A DNA stretch of 35,058 nt from Betaproteobacteria bacterium (GCA_029883975.1 JAOUIL010000029.1:1-35058); one strand, 5' to 3'; counted from the stretch's first letter, positions 1 through 10,307 are shown. The notes: generated by a model from the sequence alone, not told the origin. Numbers and translations: made by a program.

Positions 1-1
1 G

Positions 2-1768
2 CTCGCCTGCCACTACCGCATCGCCACCGACAAGACGGTGCTCGGCCTGCCCGAGGTGAAGCTCGGCATCCTGCCCGGCTCGGGCGGCACGCAGCGCCTG
101 CCGCGCATCATCCCCGTGCACGAGGCGGCGCGCATGATCATCCTCGGCGACGCGATCCCCGCGGCGCGCGCGAAGGAGCTGGGCCTCATCGACGAGATCG
201 CCACCGGCGACCTGCTGGAGAGCGCGCTCGCCTACGCGAAGCTGCTGGTCGACTCCGGCAAGGGGCCGCGCCGCGTGCGCGACATGCCGCCCAAGGTGGA
301 AGGCGACCAGAAGGCGCTGCTCGAGGCGGTGCCGCAGCAGGCGGCCAAGGCCGCGGGCGGCAACCCGGCGCCCGCGGAGATCGCCAAGTGCATCCACGCG
401 GCGGTGACGCTGCCGTTCGACGAGGGACGCAAGATCGAGCGCGAGCGCTTCGAATATCTGGTCGACACCAACGAGTCCAAGGCGCTGCGCCACATGTTCT
501 TCGCCGAGCGCCAGACGTCGAAGATTCCGGATGTCCCCGAGGACACGCCGACGCGCGACATCAAGAAGGCGGCCATCGTCGGCGCCGGCACGATGGGCGG
601 CGGCATCGCCATGAGCTTCGCCAACGTGGGCGTCCCCGTGGTGATCCTCGATCAGTCGCAGGAGGCGCTGGACAAGGGCATGAAGCGCATCCGCGACAAC
701 TACGAGACGACCGTCAAGCGGGGAAGACTCAAGCCCGAGGAGATGGAGAAGCGCTACGCGCTCATCCAGCCCTCGACCGACCTCAACGCCATCAAGCCGG
801 CGGACATCGTCATCGAGGCGGTGTTCGAGAGGCTGGACGTCAAGCAGGACATGTTCCGAAAGCTCGACGCCGTGGCCAAGCCCGGCGCGATCCTCGCCAC
901 CAACACCTCGACGCTCGACGTCAACAAGATCGCCGACGTGACCAAGCGCCCGCAGGACGTGATCGGCACGCACTTCTTCTCGCCCGCCAACGTCATGCGG
1001 CTGCTGGAAGTGGTGCGCGGCGCGAAGACCGGCAAGGACGTGCTCGCCACCGTGATGAAGCTCGGCAAGAGGATCAAGAAGGTGCCGATCGTGTCCGGCG
1101 TGTGCGACGGCTTCATCGGCAACCGCATGCTCGAGCGCTACACGCAGCAGGCCGGCCTGCTGCTCGACGAGGGCGCGAGCCCGCAGCAGGTGGACGCGGC
1201 GCTCGAGAAGTGGGGCATGGCGATGGGCCCGTTCACCATGTCGGACATGGCGGGCAACGACATCGGCTGGGAGATCCGCAAGCGCCGCTACTACGAGAAG
1301 CCGGACATGGCCTACTCGAAGTTCGCCGACAAGGTCTGCGAGCTCGGGCGCTACGGGCAGAAGACCGGCAAGGGCTTCTACCGCTACGAGCCGGGGAACC
1401 GCAAGCCGGCGATCGACCCGGAGATCGACGCGCTGCTCGCCAAGTACCGCGCGGAGAGCGGCCTGCAGCCGCGCGAAATCACCGACGAGGAGATCGTCGA
1501 GCGCTGCATCTACGCGCTCGCCAACGAGGGCGCGAGGATCCTGGAGGAAGGCATCGCGCTGCGGGCCTCCGACGTCGACATGGTCTACCTCACCGGCTAC
1601 GGCTTCCCCGCGCACCGCGGCGGGCCGATGTTCTACGCCGACACCGTGGGGCTGGACAAGGTGGTGGCGGCGATCGCGAGGTTCCAGAAGGGCTACCACG
1701 GCGAGCAGTGGACACCCGCGCCGCTGCTCGTGAAGCTCGCCAGGGAAGGCAAACGCTTTAACGGATAG
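2..1768 (+). CDS. FadB/FadJ-type multifunctional beta-oxidation protein (5' truncated by window edge)
   Basis: It catalyses hydration of enoyl-CoA and NAD-dependent oxidation of 3-hydroxyacyl-CoA in fatty acid beta-oxidation, in the cytoplasm. The reading frame is open to the left edge, so the start and the first part of the hydratase domain lie outside. The visible N-terminal part is the end of an enoyl-CoA hydratase domain, with [19 protein letters not shown] carrying the family's catalytic Glu. A Rossmann motif GAGTMGGG follows (about nt 582-605), then the dehydrogenase motif [15 protein letters not shown] (about nt 970-1013) with its catalytic His, then tandem C-terminal 3HCDH domains. 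It ends 11 nt before a thiolase gene, the usual fadBA-like arrangement. Several in-frame GTG/ATG codons near the left edge are internal and not starts. The family call is certain; whether it is FadB-, FadJ- or PaaC/PaaG-like in substrate range cannot be told from the visible part. Confidence 0.95.
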   Translation, partial: LACHYRIATDKTVLGLPEVKLGILPGSGGTQRLPRIIPVHEAARMIILGDAIPAARAKELGLIDEIATGDLLESALAYAKLLVDSGKGPRRVRDMPPKVEGDQKALLEAVPQQAAKAAGGNPAPAEIAKCIHAAVTLPFDEGRKIERERFEYLVDTNESKALRHMFFAERQTSKIPDVPEDTPTRDIKKAAIVGAGTMGGGIAMSFANVGVPVVILDQSQEALDKGMKRIRDNYETTVKRGRLKPEEMEKRYALIQPSTDLNAIKPADIVIEAVFERLDVKQDMFRKLDAVAKPGAILATNTSTLDVNKIADVTKRPQDVIGTHFFSPANVMRLLEVVRGAKTGKDVLATVMKLGKRIKKVPIVSGVCDGFIGNRMLERYTQQAGLLLDEGASPQQVDAALEKWGMAMGPFTMSDMAGNDIGWEIRKRRYYEKPDMAYSKFADKVCELGRYGQKTGKGFYRYEPGNRKPAIDPEIDALLAKYRAESGLQPREITDEEIVERCIYALANEGARILEEGIALRASDVDMVYLTGYGFPAHRGGPMFYADTVGLDKVVAAIARFQKGYHGEQWTPAPLLVKLAREGKRFNG

Positions 1769-1779
1769 GAGGGGGTGCC

Positions 1780-2958
1780 ATGACCGAGGCAGTGATCGTT
1801 TCCACCGCGCGCACGCCGCTGTGCAAGAGCTGGCGCGGCGCGCTCAACATGACGCACGGCGCGAAGATGGGCGGGCACGTCGTGCACGCCGCGCTCGAGC
1901 GCGCCAAGCTCGAGCCGCAGGAAGTCGAGGACGTGATCATGGGCTGCGCGACGCCGGAAGGCGCGACCGGCGGCAACATCGCGCGCCAGATCGCCATCCG
2001 CGCGGGGCTGCCCGTCACGGTGTCGGGCATGACGGTGAACCGCTTCTGCTCCTCGGGGCTGCAGACCGTGGCGCTCGCCGCGCAGCGCATCCTCGCGGGC
2101 GAAGGCAGCATCTTCATCGCCGGCGGCGTGGAGTCGATTTCGCTGGTGCAGAACGAGGCCAACAAGCACCACGGCCAGGACGAGTGGCTGCACCGCCACA
2201 AGCCCGAGATCTACTGGCCGATGCTGCAGACGGCGGAGTACGTGTCGAAGAAGTACGGCATCGGCCGCGAGGACCAGGACCGCTACGGCGCGCGCAGCCA
2301 GCAGCGCGCGGCCAAGGCGCGGACGGAAGGCAAGTTCAAGGACGAGATCGTGGCGATCACCACCAAGATGAAGGTGATCGACAAGAACACGAACGTCGAG
2401 ACCCTGAAGGAAGTGACGGTGGAGCACGACGAGGGCATCCGCCCCGACACGACCTACGAGGGCGTGTCGCAGATCAAGCCGGCGATCGAGGGCGGCGTGA
2501 TCGCCGCCGGCAATGCCAGCCAGTTCTCCGACGGCGCCTCGGCGCAGGTGGTGATGAGCGACAAGGAAGCGGCGAAGCGCGGCCTCAAGCCGCTCGGCAT
2601 CTTCCGCGGCTTCGCCGTGGCGGGCTGCGAGCCGAATGAAATGGGCATTGGCCCGGTGTACGCGGTGCCGAAGCTGCTGCAGCGCGCGGGGCTGAAAGTC
2701 TCCGACATTGACCTGTGGGAGCTGAACGAGGCTTTCGCCGTGCAGGTGCTCTACTGCCGCGACAAGCTCGGCCTCCCCGACGATCGGCTGAACGTCAACG
2801 GCGGCGCGATTGCGGTGGGCCACCCGTACGGCGTCAGCGGCTCGCGCCTGGTCGGCCACGCGCTCATCGAGGGCAAGCGCCGCGGCGCGAAGCGCGTGGT
2901 GGTGACCATGTGCATCGGCGGCGGGATGGGCGCGGCGGGGCTGTTCGAAGTCGCCTAA
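1780..2958 (+). CDS. Acetyl-CoA acyltransferase (thiolase), FadA-like
   Basis: A 392-residue type I thiolase that cleaves 3-ketoacyl-CoA with CoA to acetyl-CoA plus a shortened acyl-CoA. The nucleophile is C90 in NRFCSSGLQ, the catalytic His is H348 in [10 protein letters not shown], and the acid/base Cys is C378 in [10 protein letters not shown]. All three are intact and at normal family spacing, and the length is typical. The ATG follows a purine-rich AGGAGGGGG sequence just past the stop of the upstream multifunctional protein, so the two genes are almost certainly co-transcribed as a beta-oxidation pair. Its TAA stop (2956-2958) shares two bases with a 21-bp palindromic repeat. Chain-length preference cannot be read from sequence by eye. 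Confidence 0.96.
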   Translation: MTEAVIVSTARTPLCKSWRGALNMTHGAKMGGHVVHAALERAKLEPQEVEDVIMGCATPEGATGGNIARQIAIRAGLPVTVSGMTVNRFCSSGLQTVALAAQRILAGEGSIFIAGGVESISLVQNEANKHHGQDEWLHRHKPEIYWPMLQTAEYVSKKYGIGREDQDRYGARSQQRAAKARTEGKFKDEIVAITTKMKVIDKNTNVETLKEVTVEHDEGIRPDTTYEGVSQIKPAIEGGVIAAGNASQFSDGASAQVVMSDKEAAKRGLKPLGIFRGFAVAGCEPNEMGIGPVYAVPKLLQRAGLKVSDIDLWELNEAFAVQVLYCRDKLGLPDDRLNVNGGAIAVGHPYGVSGSRLVGHALIEGKRRGAKRVVVTMCIGGGMGAAGLFEVA

Positions 2959-2977
2959 ATGGGGACAGTCCCCATTT
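2957..2977. repeat. REP-like 21-bp palindrome, 'G-type' copy 1
   Basis: A perfect palindrome: 10-bp arm AAATGGGGAC, a central A, and arm GTCCCCATTT. It overlaps the thiolase stop codon and sits 6 nt before the next start codon. It belongs to a family with seven copies in this window. It can form a 10-bp hairpin in RNA and may stabilise or punctuate the transcript. Confidence 0.85.
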
Positions 2978-2983
2978 GACGCC

Positions 2984-3910
2984 ATGAAGATCGCGATCGT
3001 CGGCTGCGGAGCGATGGGCTCGGTGTATGCGGGACTGTTTGCTTCGGCCGGCCACGAGGTGTGGGCGATCGACCGATGGGTCGAGCACATCGACGCCATG
3101 AAGAAGAACGGCCTGCGGCTCGAAGGCAAGTCGGGCGACCGCACGGTCAAGGTCTACGCCACGACCGACGCGAGGGAGGCGGGCCCCTGCGACCTCGTTG
3201 TCCTCGCCACCAAGGCGATGCACGTCGCTCCTGCCGCCGAGTCGGTGAAAGCGCTCCTCGGCAAGGACACGCCAGTCCTGTCCATCCAGAACGGCCTCGG
3301 CGGCCCGGACACCGCAGCGGAGATCCTGGGGCGCGGGCGCGTCATGGTCGGAGTGGTCGGCGGTTTCGGCGCCTCGATGAAGGGGCCCGGGCACGCGCAC
3401 CACAACGGCATGGAGCTCGTGCGCCTGGGCGAGTTCGGCGGGCCCATTACCCCGCGGCTGAAGAAGGTCGAGGACGTGTGGCGCGGCTCGGGTTTCACGG
3501 TGAAGCTGTTCGATGACATCGACCAGCTCGTCTGGGAGAAGCTGATCTGCAACTGCGCCTACTCGGGCCCCTGCGCGCTCGCGGACGGCCCGATCCGCCA
3601 GGTGATGGAGGACCCGGACCTGTCGAAAGTCTCCGCGGCGTGCGCTACCGAGGGCTACGCGGTGGCGATGACCAAGGGCGTGAAGCTGGGCTTCACCGAC
3701 CCGGTCGCCTACGTGCGCGACTTCGGCTCCAAGATCCCGAACGCGCGGCCCTCGGTGCTCCTCGACCTGATGGCGAGGAGGCTCTCGGAGATCGACGTGA
3801 TCAACGGCTCGATCCCGCGGGTCGGCAAGCAGCTTGGCGTGCCCGCGCTGGTGAACGAGACCGTGACAGCGCTGGTGAAGGCGAAGGAGAGAGCGCTCGG
3901 CTGCAAGTAA
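2984..3910 (+). CDS. 2-dehydropantoate 2-reductase (ApbA/PanE) family protein
   Basis: A 308-residue NAD(P)H-dependent reductase of the ketopantoate reductase fold. Residues 1-30 carry a Rossmann start, MKIAIVGCGAMGSVYAG, with GCGAMG at 7-12. The C-terminal helical domain contains WEKLICNCAYSG, matching the family's catalytic Lys and downstream Asn. In the pathway sense PanE makes pantoate for CoA synthesis. Many betaproteobacterial paralogues next to catabolic genes act on other 2-oxo or 3-oxo acids, so the context (after a beta-oxidation pair) makes the exact substrate uncertain. The gene is bracketed by palindromic repeats at both ends, and its TAA stop lies partly inside the downstream one. 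The start ATG lies 25 nt after the thiolase stop and no strong ribosome binding site is visible because the repeat occupies that space. Confidence 0.88.
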   Translation: MKIAIVGCGAMGSVYAGLFASAGHEVWAIDRWVEHIDAMKKNGLRLEGKSGDRTVKVYATTDAREAGPCDLVVLATKAMHVAPAAESVKALLGKDTPVLSIQNGLGGPDTAAEILGRGRVMVGVVGGFGASMKGPGHAHHNGMELVRLGEFGGPITPRLKKVEDVWRGSGFTVKLFDDIDQLVWEKLICNCAYSGPCALADGPIRQVMEDPDLSKVSAACATEGYAVAMTKGVKLGFTDPVAYVRDFGSKIPNARPSVLLDLMARRLSEIDVINGSIPRVGKQLGVPALVNETVTALVKAKERALGCK

Positions 3911-3981
3911 ATGGGGACAGTCCCCATTTTTCTCATTTGCGAATCAGGTGCAGATGAGAAAAATAGGGTCTGTCCCTATTT
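3909..3981. repeat. REPIN-like doublet (copies 2 and 3) between convergent genes
   Basis: Two palindromes (3909-3929 and 3961-3981) lie in inverted orientation around an 11-nt core. Each continues inward with TTTTTCTCATTTG or its near complement CAGATGAGAAAAA. Over 31 nt the two halves pair with only four mismatches, so the whole element can fold into one long hairpin. The left half overlaps the stop of the reductase gene and the right half supplies the TAG stop (3976-3978) of the minus-strand cyclase gene. It is placed to act as a bidirectional terminator. The layout matches REPINs, which are known to be mobilised in trans by RAYT transposases; no RAYT gene is in the window. Confidence 0.8.
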
Positions 3982-5055
3982 AACGCAGAATGCGGGCACT
4001 GGTTGTGCGAAGCCCCGAAGCTGCAGCGGGCCGACCGGCTCGAGTGCCACATCCCCCTCGACGCTCGCCATGGTCCGCTGGCAGACGAGCACCTCGCCGC
4101 CCTTCGCCTCCGCGCACAGCCGCGCGGCGAGGTTGGTGACGCTGCCGATCGCCGCGTAGTCCCAGCGCCCCTCGAAGCCGATGGCGCCGAGCGTGGCGTA
4201 GCCCTGCGCAACGCCCGCGCCGAGCGCGAGCTCGAAGCCGCGCTTCGCCCAGGCGGCGGCGAGCGGCGCGAACGACTGCATCGCGTCGAGCGCCATGCGC
4301 ACCGCCTCGAGCGCCGGCCGCTCCATCGGCACCGGGTCGTTGAAGAACACCATCACGCTGTCCCCGGCGAAGCGCTCGAGCGTGCCGCCGTGCGACAGGA
4401 CGAGCTTCCCGAGGCACGCGTGGTAGTCCCGGAGCAGCGCCATCACCTCCTCGGGCGCCGCACGCTCGGTGAACGCGGTGAAGCCGCGCAGGTCGAGGAA
4501 CGCGACGTTCACCTCGCGCCGGTGCGCCTTCAGCATGTCCTCGCCTTCGGAGACCAGCAGCTCCGCGAGCTGCGGCGAGAAGAAGCGCTTTAGGCGCGAC
4601 AACCGCTCGAGCTGCGCCACCTGCTCGCGCACGCGCCCTTCGAGCTCCTCGTTCCAGCGCTTCACCTCGTCCTGCAGCCGCTTGATGCGCAGCAGCGACT
4701 TCACGCGCGCGAACAGCTCGGCCTGGTTGATGGGCTTCGAGAGGAAGTCGTCGGCGCCCGCCTCGATGCCCTTCACGCGCTCCTGCTGCGGGTCGAGCGC
4801 GGTTACCAGCACCACGGGCAGGAGCGCGGTCTTCGGCTCCTCGCGGATCTTCCGGCAGACGTCATAGCCCGTGAGGCCCGGCATCATCACGTCGAGGAGC
4901 ACCAGGTCGGGCGTTTCCGCGGCGAGCTTCGCGAGCGCGGTGGCCCCGTCCGCCGCGGCCGTCACCTCATAGCCTTTCGCCTTGAGCAGGTCGGCGAGGA
5001 GCTTGACGTTCTGCGGCGTGTCGTCGACGACGAGGATCTTCGCCGCCGTGCTCAC
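3976..5055 (-). CDS. Response regulator with class III nucleotide cyclase output (REC-cyclase 1)
   Basis: A 359-residue cytoplasmic protein. An N-terminal receiver (about 1-125) has ILVVDD, phospho-acceptor D55 in LLDVMMPG and K108 in SKPIN. A coiled-coil linker (about 126-160) follows, then a class III cyclase domain (about 175-357). Metal-binding aspartates are D188 (FLDLRGFT) and D232 (AGDSVMVFF), and the transition-state pair is N308/R312 (NLAARL). By eye alignment the usual purine-recognition Lys is R228 and the usual Asp is S305, so product identity (cAMP, cGMP or none) is uncertain. The start is GTG, overlapping the TGA of the upstream receiver gene by 4 nt (GTGA), which suggests translational coupling. 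It is the last gene of the binding-protein/kinase operon, and its stop codon comes from the palindromic repeat. A close paralogue lies at 17609-18742. Confidence 0.93.
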   Translation of the reverse strand: MSTAAKILVVDDTPQNVKLLADLLKAKGYEVTAAADGATALAKLAAETPDLVLLDVMMPGLTGYDVCRKIREEPKTALLPVVLVTALDPQQERVKGIEAGADDFLSKPINQAELFARVKSLLRIKRLQDEVKRWNEELEGRVREQVAQLERLSRLKRFFSPQLAELLVSEGEDMLKAHRREVNVAFLDLRGFTAFTERAAPEEVMALLRDYHACLGKLVLSHGGTLERFAGDSVMVFFNDPVPMERPALEAVRMALDAMQSFAPLAAAWAKRGFELALGAGVAQGYATLGAIGFEGRWDYAAIGSVTNLAARLCAEAKGGEVLVCQRTMASVEGDVALEPVGPLQLRGFAQPVPAFCVK

Positions 5056-5422
5056 TTCCCGCCCTCGCCGACGATGCCGCGCACCTTGTCCAGGAACCCG
5101 CGCACGTCGATCGGCTTCTCGATGAAGGCGTTGAAGCCGGCGGCCATGACTTCACGCACGCTCTCCTTCATGACCGAGGCGGTGATGGCGATCACGGGGA
5201 TCGCCTCGGTCGCCGCCTCGGCGCGTAGTGCCTTTAGCGCCTCGATGCCGCTCATGCCAGGCAGGTGGATGTCCATGAGGATGAGACTGGGCTTCCTCGC
5301 GCGCGCGAGTTCGAGGCCCTCCTCGGCCGTGCCCGCCTCGAGCGTCGCGTAGCCCTTCGCCTGCAGCACGTCGCGCACTAGCTTCAGGTTCTTCTCGTTG
5401 TCTTCGACGATCAGGATGGAGC

Positions 5423-5426
<4 letters not shown>
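5052..5426 (-). CDS. Single-domain response regulator (DivK/CheY-like)
   Basis: A 124-residue stand-alone receiver with no output domain. It has the acidic pair E8-D9 after ILIV, phosphorylation site D52 in [12 protein letters not shown]82 in AITAS and K104 in IEKPID, all the residues needed for phosphotransfer. It overlaps the histidine kinase upstream by 4 nt (ATGA) and the REC-cyclase downstream by 4 nt (GTGA). It could be a phosphate relay or sink between the kinase and the REC-cyclase, or act on a separate target by protein contact. Length and residue layout resemble DivK-type regulators, but that is a family likeness only. Confidence 0.95.
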
Positions 5427-7194
<1,768 letters not shown>

Positions 7195-7198
<4 letters not shown>

Positions 7199-8193
7199 TC
7201 GATCACCCGGTCGGCGCGCAGGAGCAGCGATTGCGGAATCGTGAGCCCCAGCGCCGCCGCGGTCTTAAGGTTCACGGCGAGCTCGTACTTGTCGGGCTGC
7301 TCCACGGGCAGGTCCGCGGGGTTCGCGCCACGCAGGATGCGATCGACGAAGTGCGCCACCCGCTCGTGGGTGGGCGCCAGCTCGAGCCCGTACGAGAGCA
7401 GGCCCCCGGCTTCCACGAACTCGCGCATGGCATAGACGTTCGGCAATCGGCTGCCGTTGGCGAGCGCGGCGATCCGGTGCCGCTCCCGGAACGTGATGGT
7501 CGTCGCCCCCACCACAAGCGCTTGCGCCCTCCAATCGAGCATCGCAGCGAACGCGGGCTCGACGTCCTCCGTGCGCTCCACGGGAAACTCGCGCATCTCC
7601 CAGCCCAGGCTCTCGGCGACCGGACCGATGCGCAGCATGTGCATGCGCCTGTCGCGACCGAGCGAGTAGCCGGCGCTCGGCGTCGAGACGATGGCGAGGC
7701 GATGGCTCCCAGGTGAGAGCTCTCGCAGCGCCTCCAGGCCCTTGGTGTGCGTCGTCCCGCCCGCCGAGAAGGCGATTCCCGTCACGTTGCGCCCCGGCCG
7801 CGAGAGCGACTCGACGAGCCCTTGCTCGACCGGGTGGGAGACGCCCCAGAAGACGATCGGAATCCTGCGGGTGAGGGACGCCGCCGCCATCGCCGCTTGC
7901 GGCCCAAGGGCGAAGATCACGTCCACTTCCTTGCGCACCAGGGTAGCGGCGAGCTCGGGAAGCCGATCCTCCCTGCCCTCGCCGTAAGCGCGCTCGATGC
8001 GCAGATTCCGACCCTCGACCCAGCCAAGCGCGCGCAGGCGGTTCGTGAACGGGTTGTCGGCGATAGCCTTTGCCGGCAGCTGCGAATGCGGGCTGAGGAT
8101 ACCGAGCACGGGAAGTCGATCTCCCGTCTGCCCGCGCGCGAGCGGCGCGGCGGCGAGCGCGCCCGCCGCGAGCAGGAACCGGCGGCGCCTCAT
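7195..8193 (-). CDS. ABC transporter substrate-binding protein, ABC_sub_bind family (paralogue A)
   Basis: A 332-residue exported protein of the PF04392-type family (periplasmic binding fold, often called TrpX-like). The start [18 protein letters not shown] is a twin-arginine-like signal. Family hallmarks are [11 protein letters not shown] near residue 60, [11 protein letters not shown] in the middle, EAGGLLSYG, and the C-terminal [10 protein letters not shown]. Known members bind small ligands, in some cases aromatic amino acids, and normally work with a permease and ATPase; neither is present here. The gene is sandwiched by 4-nt ATGA overlaps between paralogue B and the histidine kinase, so it is made from the same message as the kinase. 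It most resembles paralogue C by eye (both have [14 protein letters not shown]). The ligand is unknown. Confidence 0.93.
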
Positions 8194-9212
8194 TCGATCA
8201 CCTTATCGGCGCGCAGGAGCAGCGACTGCGGGACTGGCAACCCGAGCGCCTTCGCCGTATTCAGGTTGATCGCCAGCTCCATCTTCGTGGGCAGCCTGAT
8301 CGGCAGCTCGCCCGGATTCGCGCCGCGTAGGACGGCGTCGACGTACTCCAAGCTGTCCAGGATCGTCTCCCAGACGTTCGAGCCATAGGAAAGCAGCCCG
8401 CCCGCCTCTACGAACGGCGTCTCGAGGTAGCAGCTCGGCAGCCTGTGGCGAAGCGCGAACTCCACGATGCGCTTAATCTGGGCGCCGATCAGCGGCGACC
8501 CGCCCACGTACAAAGCGTGGGCAGGCCAAGTGCGCGCCTCTTCCAGTGCAGCATCAATGTCTGTGACGCTGGCCACGAGATGCTCGCGGCGTTCGCGGCC
8601 GGGTGCGAGTGCCTCAAGCTTCTCCTGCAGCCATACGTCGAACTTCGGCGAGAACTCGCCTCCCGAGACCGTCTTGTAGATCACGCCGCGCGGGTTGATG
8701 GCGATCCAGCGCTTAGCGCCGGGTACGATCTCGAGCAGGAAGAGTGGAGGCTTGACCAGGATCTCCGGATCCGCGATGGAGGCAACGCCGGTCACGTTGC
8801 CACCGGGCCGCGTAAGCGACTCGCCGAGTCCCAGCTCGAGCGGCCAGACGACGCGCACGAACACAACGGGAATCTTCCGCGTCGCCCTCGCTGCCGCGAC
8901 CGCTGCAGGCGGTGTCGGCGCCCAGATCCCATCCACGCCCTTCCTGACCAGGCCCTCTGCAAGCTCCGGAAGCCGGTCTAGGCTGCCGCTGGAAAAAGCT
9001 CCCTCGATGCGCAGGTTCTGCCCGTAGGTCCAGCCGAGCGACTTGAGCTTCGGCAGCACGCCGATCTTCTCCCAGTACTCTAGGGTCCGCGGCGGGGAAG
9101 GAGAGAGCACACCGAGGGTTCGTGCGCCGGAAGAGTTCTGCCCGCGCGCGAGCGGCGCGGCGGCGAGCGCGCCCGCCGCAAACAGAAACCGCCGACGCTC
9201 GATGCGGCGCAC
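8190..9212 (-). CDS. ABC_sub_bind substrate-binding protein (paralogue B)
   Basis: A 340-residue paralogue with signal [21 protein letters not shown], again Tat-like. A GTG start at 9212 is preceded by a strong GAGGGGAGG ribosome binding site; it is chosen because the twin-arginine motif begins immediately after. The mature part has [33 protein letters not shown] and ends [10 protein letters not shown]. It overlaps paralogue A by ATGA and lies 87 nt after a small exported protein. That gap holds a hairpin that also occurs before paralogue D. Relative to A the ligand-facing middle third is clearly divergent, suggesting a different ligand rather than a recent copy. Confidence 0.93.
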   Translation of the reverse strand: MRRIERRRFLFAAGALAAAPLARGQNSSGARTLGVLSPSPPRTLEYWEKIGVLPKLKSLGWTYGQNLRIEGAFSSGSLDRLPELAEGLVRKGVDGIWAPTPPAAVAAARATRKIPVVFVRVVWPLELGLGESLTRPGGNVTGVASIADPEILVKPPLFLLEIVPGAKRWIAINPRGVIYKTVSGGEFSPKFDVWLQEKLEALAPGRERREHLVASVTDIDAALEEARTWPAHALYVGGSPLIGAQIKRIVEFALRHRLPSCYLETPFVEAGGLLSYGSNVWETILDSLEYVDAVLRGANPGELPIRLPTKMELAINLNTAKALGLPVPQSLLLRADKVIE

Positions 9213-9234
9213 CTATCCTCCCCTCAAGGACGTC

Positions 9235-9262
9235 GCCCGGCGACGAGTCTACGCCACAGGGC
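9235..9262 (-). other. Operon-internal hairpin, copy in front of paralogue B
   Basis: Arms GCCCGGCGAC (9235-9244) and GCCACAGGGC (9253-9262) surround the 8-nt loop GAGTCTAC. Pairing is imperfect, but the layout and loop match the perfect 10-bp hairpin at 12326-12353. Both lie between a small exported-protein gene and a substrate-binding-protein gene, about 22 nt upstream of the start codon. It may set the ratio of the two products by RNA processing or partial termination. Confidence 0.5.
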
Positions 9263-9299
9263 GCGGCCCCGAAGCGCGACGGGATACCGGGCGCCGCCG

Positions 9300-9782
9300 C
9301 TATTTCTTGAAGCTGTAGGTCCCGGTGGCAAGGCCGCATCCTGCGGAGACCGCAGGCGAGAGCCGCGGGTATGCGCCGGTCGACTTGCCCGTGCCGCCGC
9401 CTTCGATGCCTTCCCACTTGCCGGTGCCGCCCAGAAACTTCCAGTTCCAGCCCTTCGCGTGGCCGGCCGTCGCGCCCACCACCCTGTCGCCGTCCGCGTC
9501 CACGAACGTGCAGCGGCTGTTGTAGTCCAGGCCCGCCTTCGAGGCGTTGGTGACGCCGCGGCATTCGAAGGTCGTCTTGTCGAACGCTCCGCCGGGCTTG
9601 ACGCTGTCGGCGATGCCGCGCGAGACGCTGGCGAGGATGGTCGTCTCCCCGGCGCGGTCGATCACCGTCACTTCGGTCGTCGAGCAGACCTTGATCTCGT
9701 AGGGTTTCTCCTGCGCGAGCGCGGATCCGCCGACGAATGCGGCGGCGAGCGCGAGGACATGTCTGGGACCAATCGCGGGCAT
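9300..9782 (-). CDS. Small exported protein of unknown function with GGTGK motif
   Basis: 160 residues. A Sec-type signal peptide (about 1-23) ends SALA before QEKPYE. The mature protein has several Cys (VCSTTEV, FECRG, RCTF, AGCGL) that could form disulfides, and a repeated Gly-rich segment FLGGTGKWEGIEGGGTGK. A similar LNGGTGKFKGLRG occurs in the exported protein at 12370-12900, and this sort of Gly-Thr-Gly-Lys turn is found in small beta-barrel proteins of the allene-oxide-cyclase-like type; that fold is a guess. The ATG has a good AAAGGGGGAGAG site. It is the first gene of the six-gene unit that runs through paralogues B and A to the kinase and cyclase, and is driven by the module promoter at 9878-9917. 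Confidence 0.8.
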   Translation of the reverse strand: MPAIGPRHVLALAAAFVGGSALAQEKPYEIKVCSTTEVTVIDRAGETTILASVSRGIADSVKPGGAFDKTTFECRGVTNASKAGLDYNSRCTFVDADGDRVVGATAGHAKGWNWKFLGGTGKWEGIEGGGTGKSTGAYPRLSPAVSAGCGLATGTYSFKK

Positions 9783-9877
9783 GGCTCTCCCCCTTTGGAT
9801 GGGCGGCTCGGGGAACGCGGCGCGGCCCCGCCCGATTGACCGCGTGGAAAGGAGTGTCGCGGAGAGCTACGCCTCGG
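9783..9877 (-). repeat. Shared 5' leader, copy for the 9300-9782 gene
   Basis: A 95-nt leader between the promoter module and the ATG. In the message sense it shares a CCACGC segment, a G-rich segment, then GAGCCGCCCA and a CAAAGGGGGAGA ribosome binding site with the leaders at 10160-10252 and 13565-13659. It is the most diverged of the three. Confidence 0.55.
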
Positions 9878-9917
9878 GTCGGCGTACTTTGCAGCCGGGA
9901 TCGTGTGACTTATTCAC
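9878..9917 (-). promoter_or_regulatory. Composite promoter module (unit 5)
   Basis: On the minus strand it reads GTGAATAAGTCAC (9905-9917), 13 bp of spacer, then the box CAAAGTACGCCGAC (9878-9891). The palindromic part is an exact match to unit 2. The same order and exact spacing occur in four places. It lies 96-135 nt upstream of the ATG at 9782 and so probably drives the kinase-containing operon. Confidence 0.7.
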
Positions 9918-10000
9918 CCGGCCGGTGCCCGCCTTCCGCCTGCTTCCACTGGGACGCGGAGGAGCGCGTCGCAGGCGGAAGGCGGCACCGATCGCGGGGC

Positions 10001-10159
10001 TCACGGATGGTCGGGGTACGTGAACGCCGCTTCGTTCGGCACCTCGGCCGGCGCGAGATCCTGCGCCGAGACCGGCTCGATCAGATCGCACCCCGAGAGG
10101 AACAGCGCCAGCGCGAGGCCGGCGAACAGGCTTTGCAGCTTCAGACTGGACTTCGACAT
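10001..10159 (-). CDS. Small lipoprotein, 52 residues
   Basis: A short gene read directly from the minus strand. It begins MSKSSLKLQSLFAGLALAL, a basic N-terminus and hydrophobic core, followed by the lipobox LSGC with the lipidated Cys at residue 24. The mature part is only about 29 residues (DLIEPVSAQDLAPAE, then VPNEAAFTYPDHP) and acidic. The ATG has an excellent AAAGGAG ribosome binding site 7 nt upstream. It has its own copy of the island's promoter module and leader and appears monocistronic. The function is unknown. A size this small fits a membrane-anchored modulator or a lysis/entericidin-like peptide, but no such family is recognised. Confidence 0.8.
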   Translation of the reverse strand: MSKSSLKLQSLFAGLALALFLSGCDLIEPVSAQDLAPAEVPNEAAFTYPDHP

Positions 10160-10252
10160 GACTCGTCTCCTTTGCGCTGGGCGGCTCGGTGTGCTTCGCG
10201 CCGTCCCACCCGTTGGCGGCGTGGAGACAGTCTCGCCGCCAGGGCCGGAAAA
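10160..10252 (-). repeat. Shared 5' leader, copy for the 52-residue lipoprotein
   Basis: A 93-nt leader with the message-sense order CTCCACGCCGCCAACGGGTG, then GGACGGCG, then GAGCCGCCCA and an AAAGGAG site. The segment CGCCG...CGGCG can form a small stem. It is closest in sequence to the leader at 13565-13659 although the downstream genes differ. Confidence 0.65.
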
Positions 10253-10292
10253 GTCGCCGCACTGTGGCGACGAATTCCGATGACTTATTGAC
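10253..10292 (-). promoter_or_regulatory. Composite promoter module (unit 4, degenerate palindrome)
   Basis: On the minus strand it reads GTCAATAAGTCAT (10280-10292), 13 bp, then CACAGTGCGGCGAC (10253-10266). Both outer half-sites of the palindrome have one change from GTGAATAAGTCAC, so binding may be weaker. Spacing to the box is unchanged. It lies upstream of the 52-residue lipoprotein gene. Confidence 0.6.
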
Positions 10293-10307
10293 GCTTGGGG
10301 CTGTGCA

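Noticed and set aside
3911-4159. Short plus-strand frame beginning MGTVPIF in the repeat
   Set aside because: It is produced by translating the palindrome and then the antisense of REC-cyclase 1.
9867-10262. A 131-codon minus-strand frame over the lipoprotein and two promoter modules
   Set aside because: It lacks a ribosome site, reads straight through conserved promoter elements and conflicts with the 52-residue lipoprotein, which has a signal and strong ribosome site.
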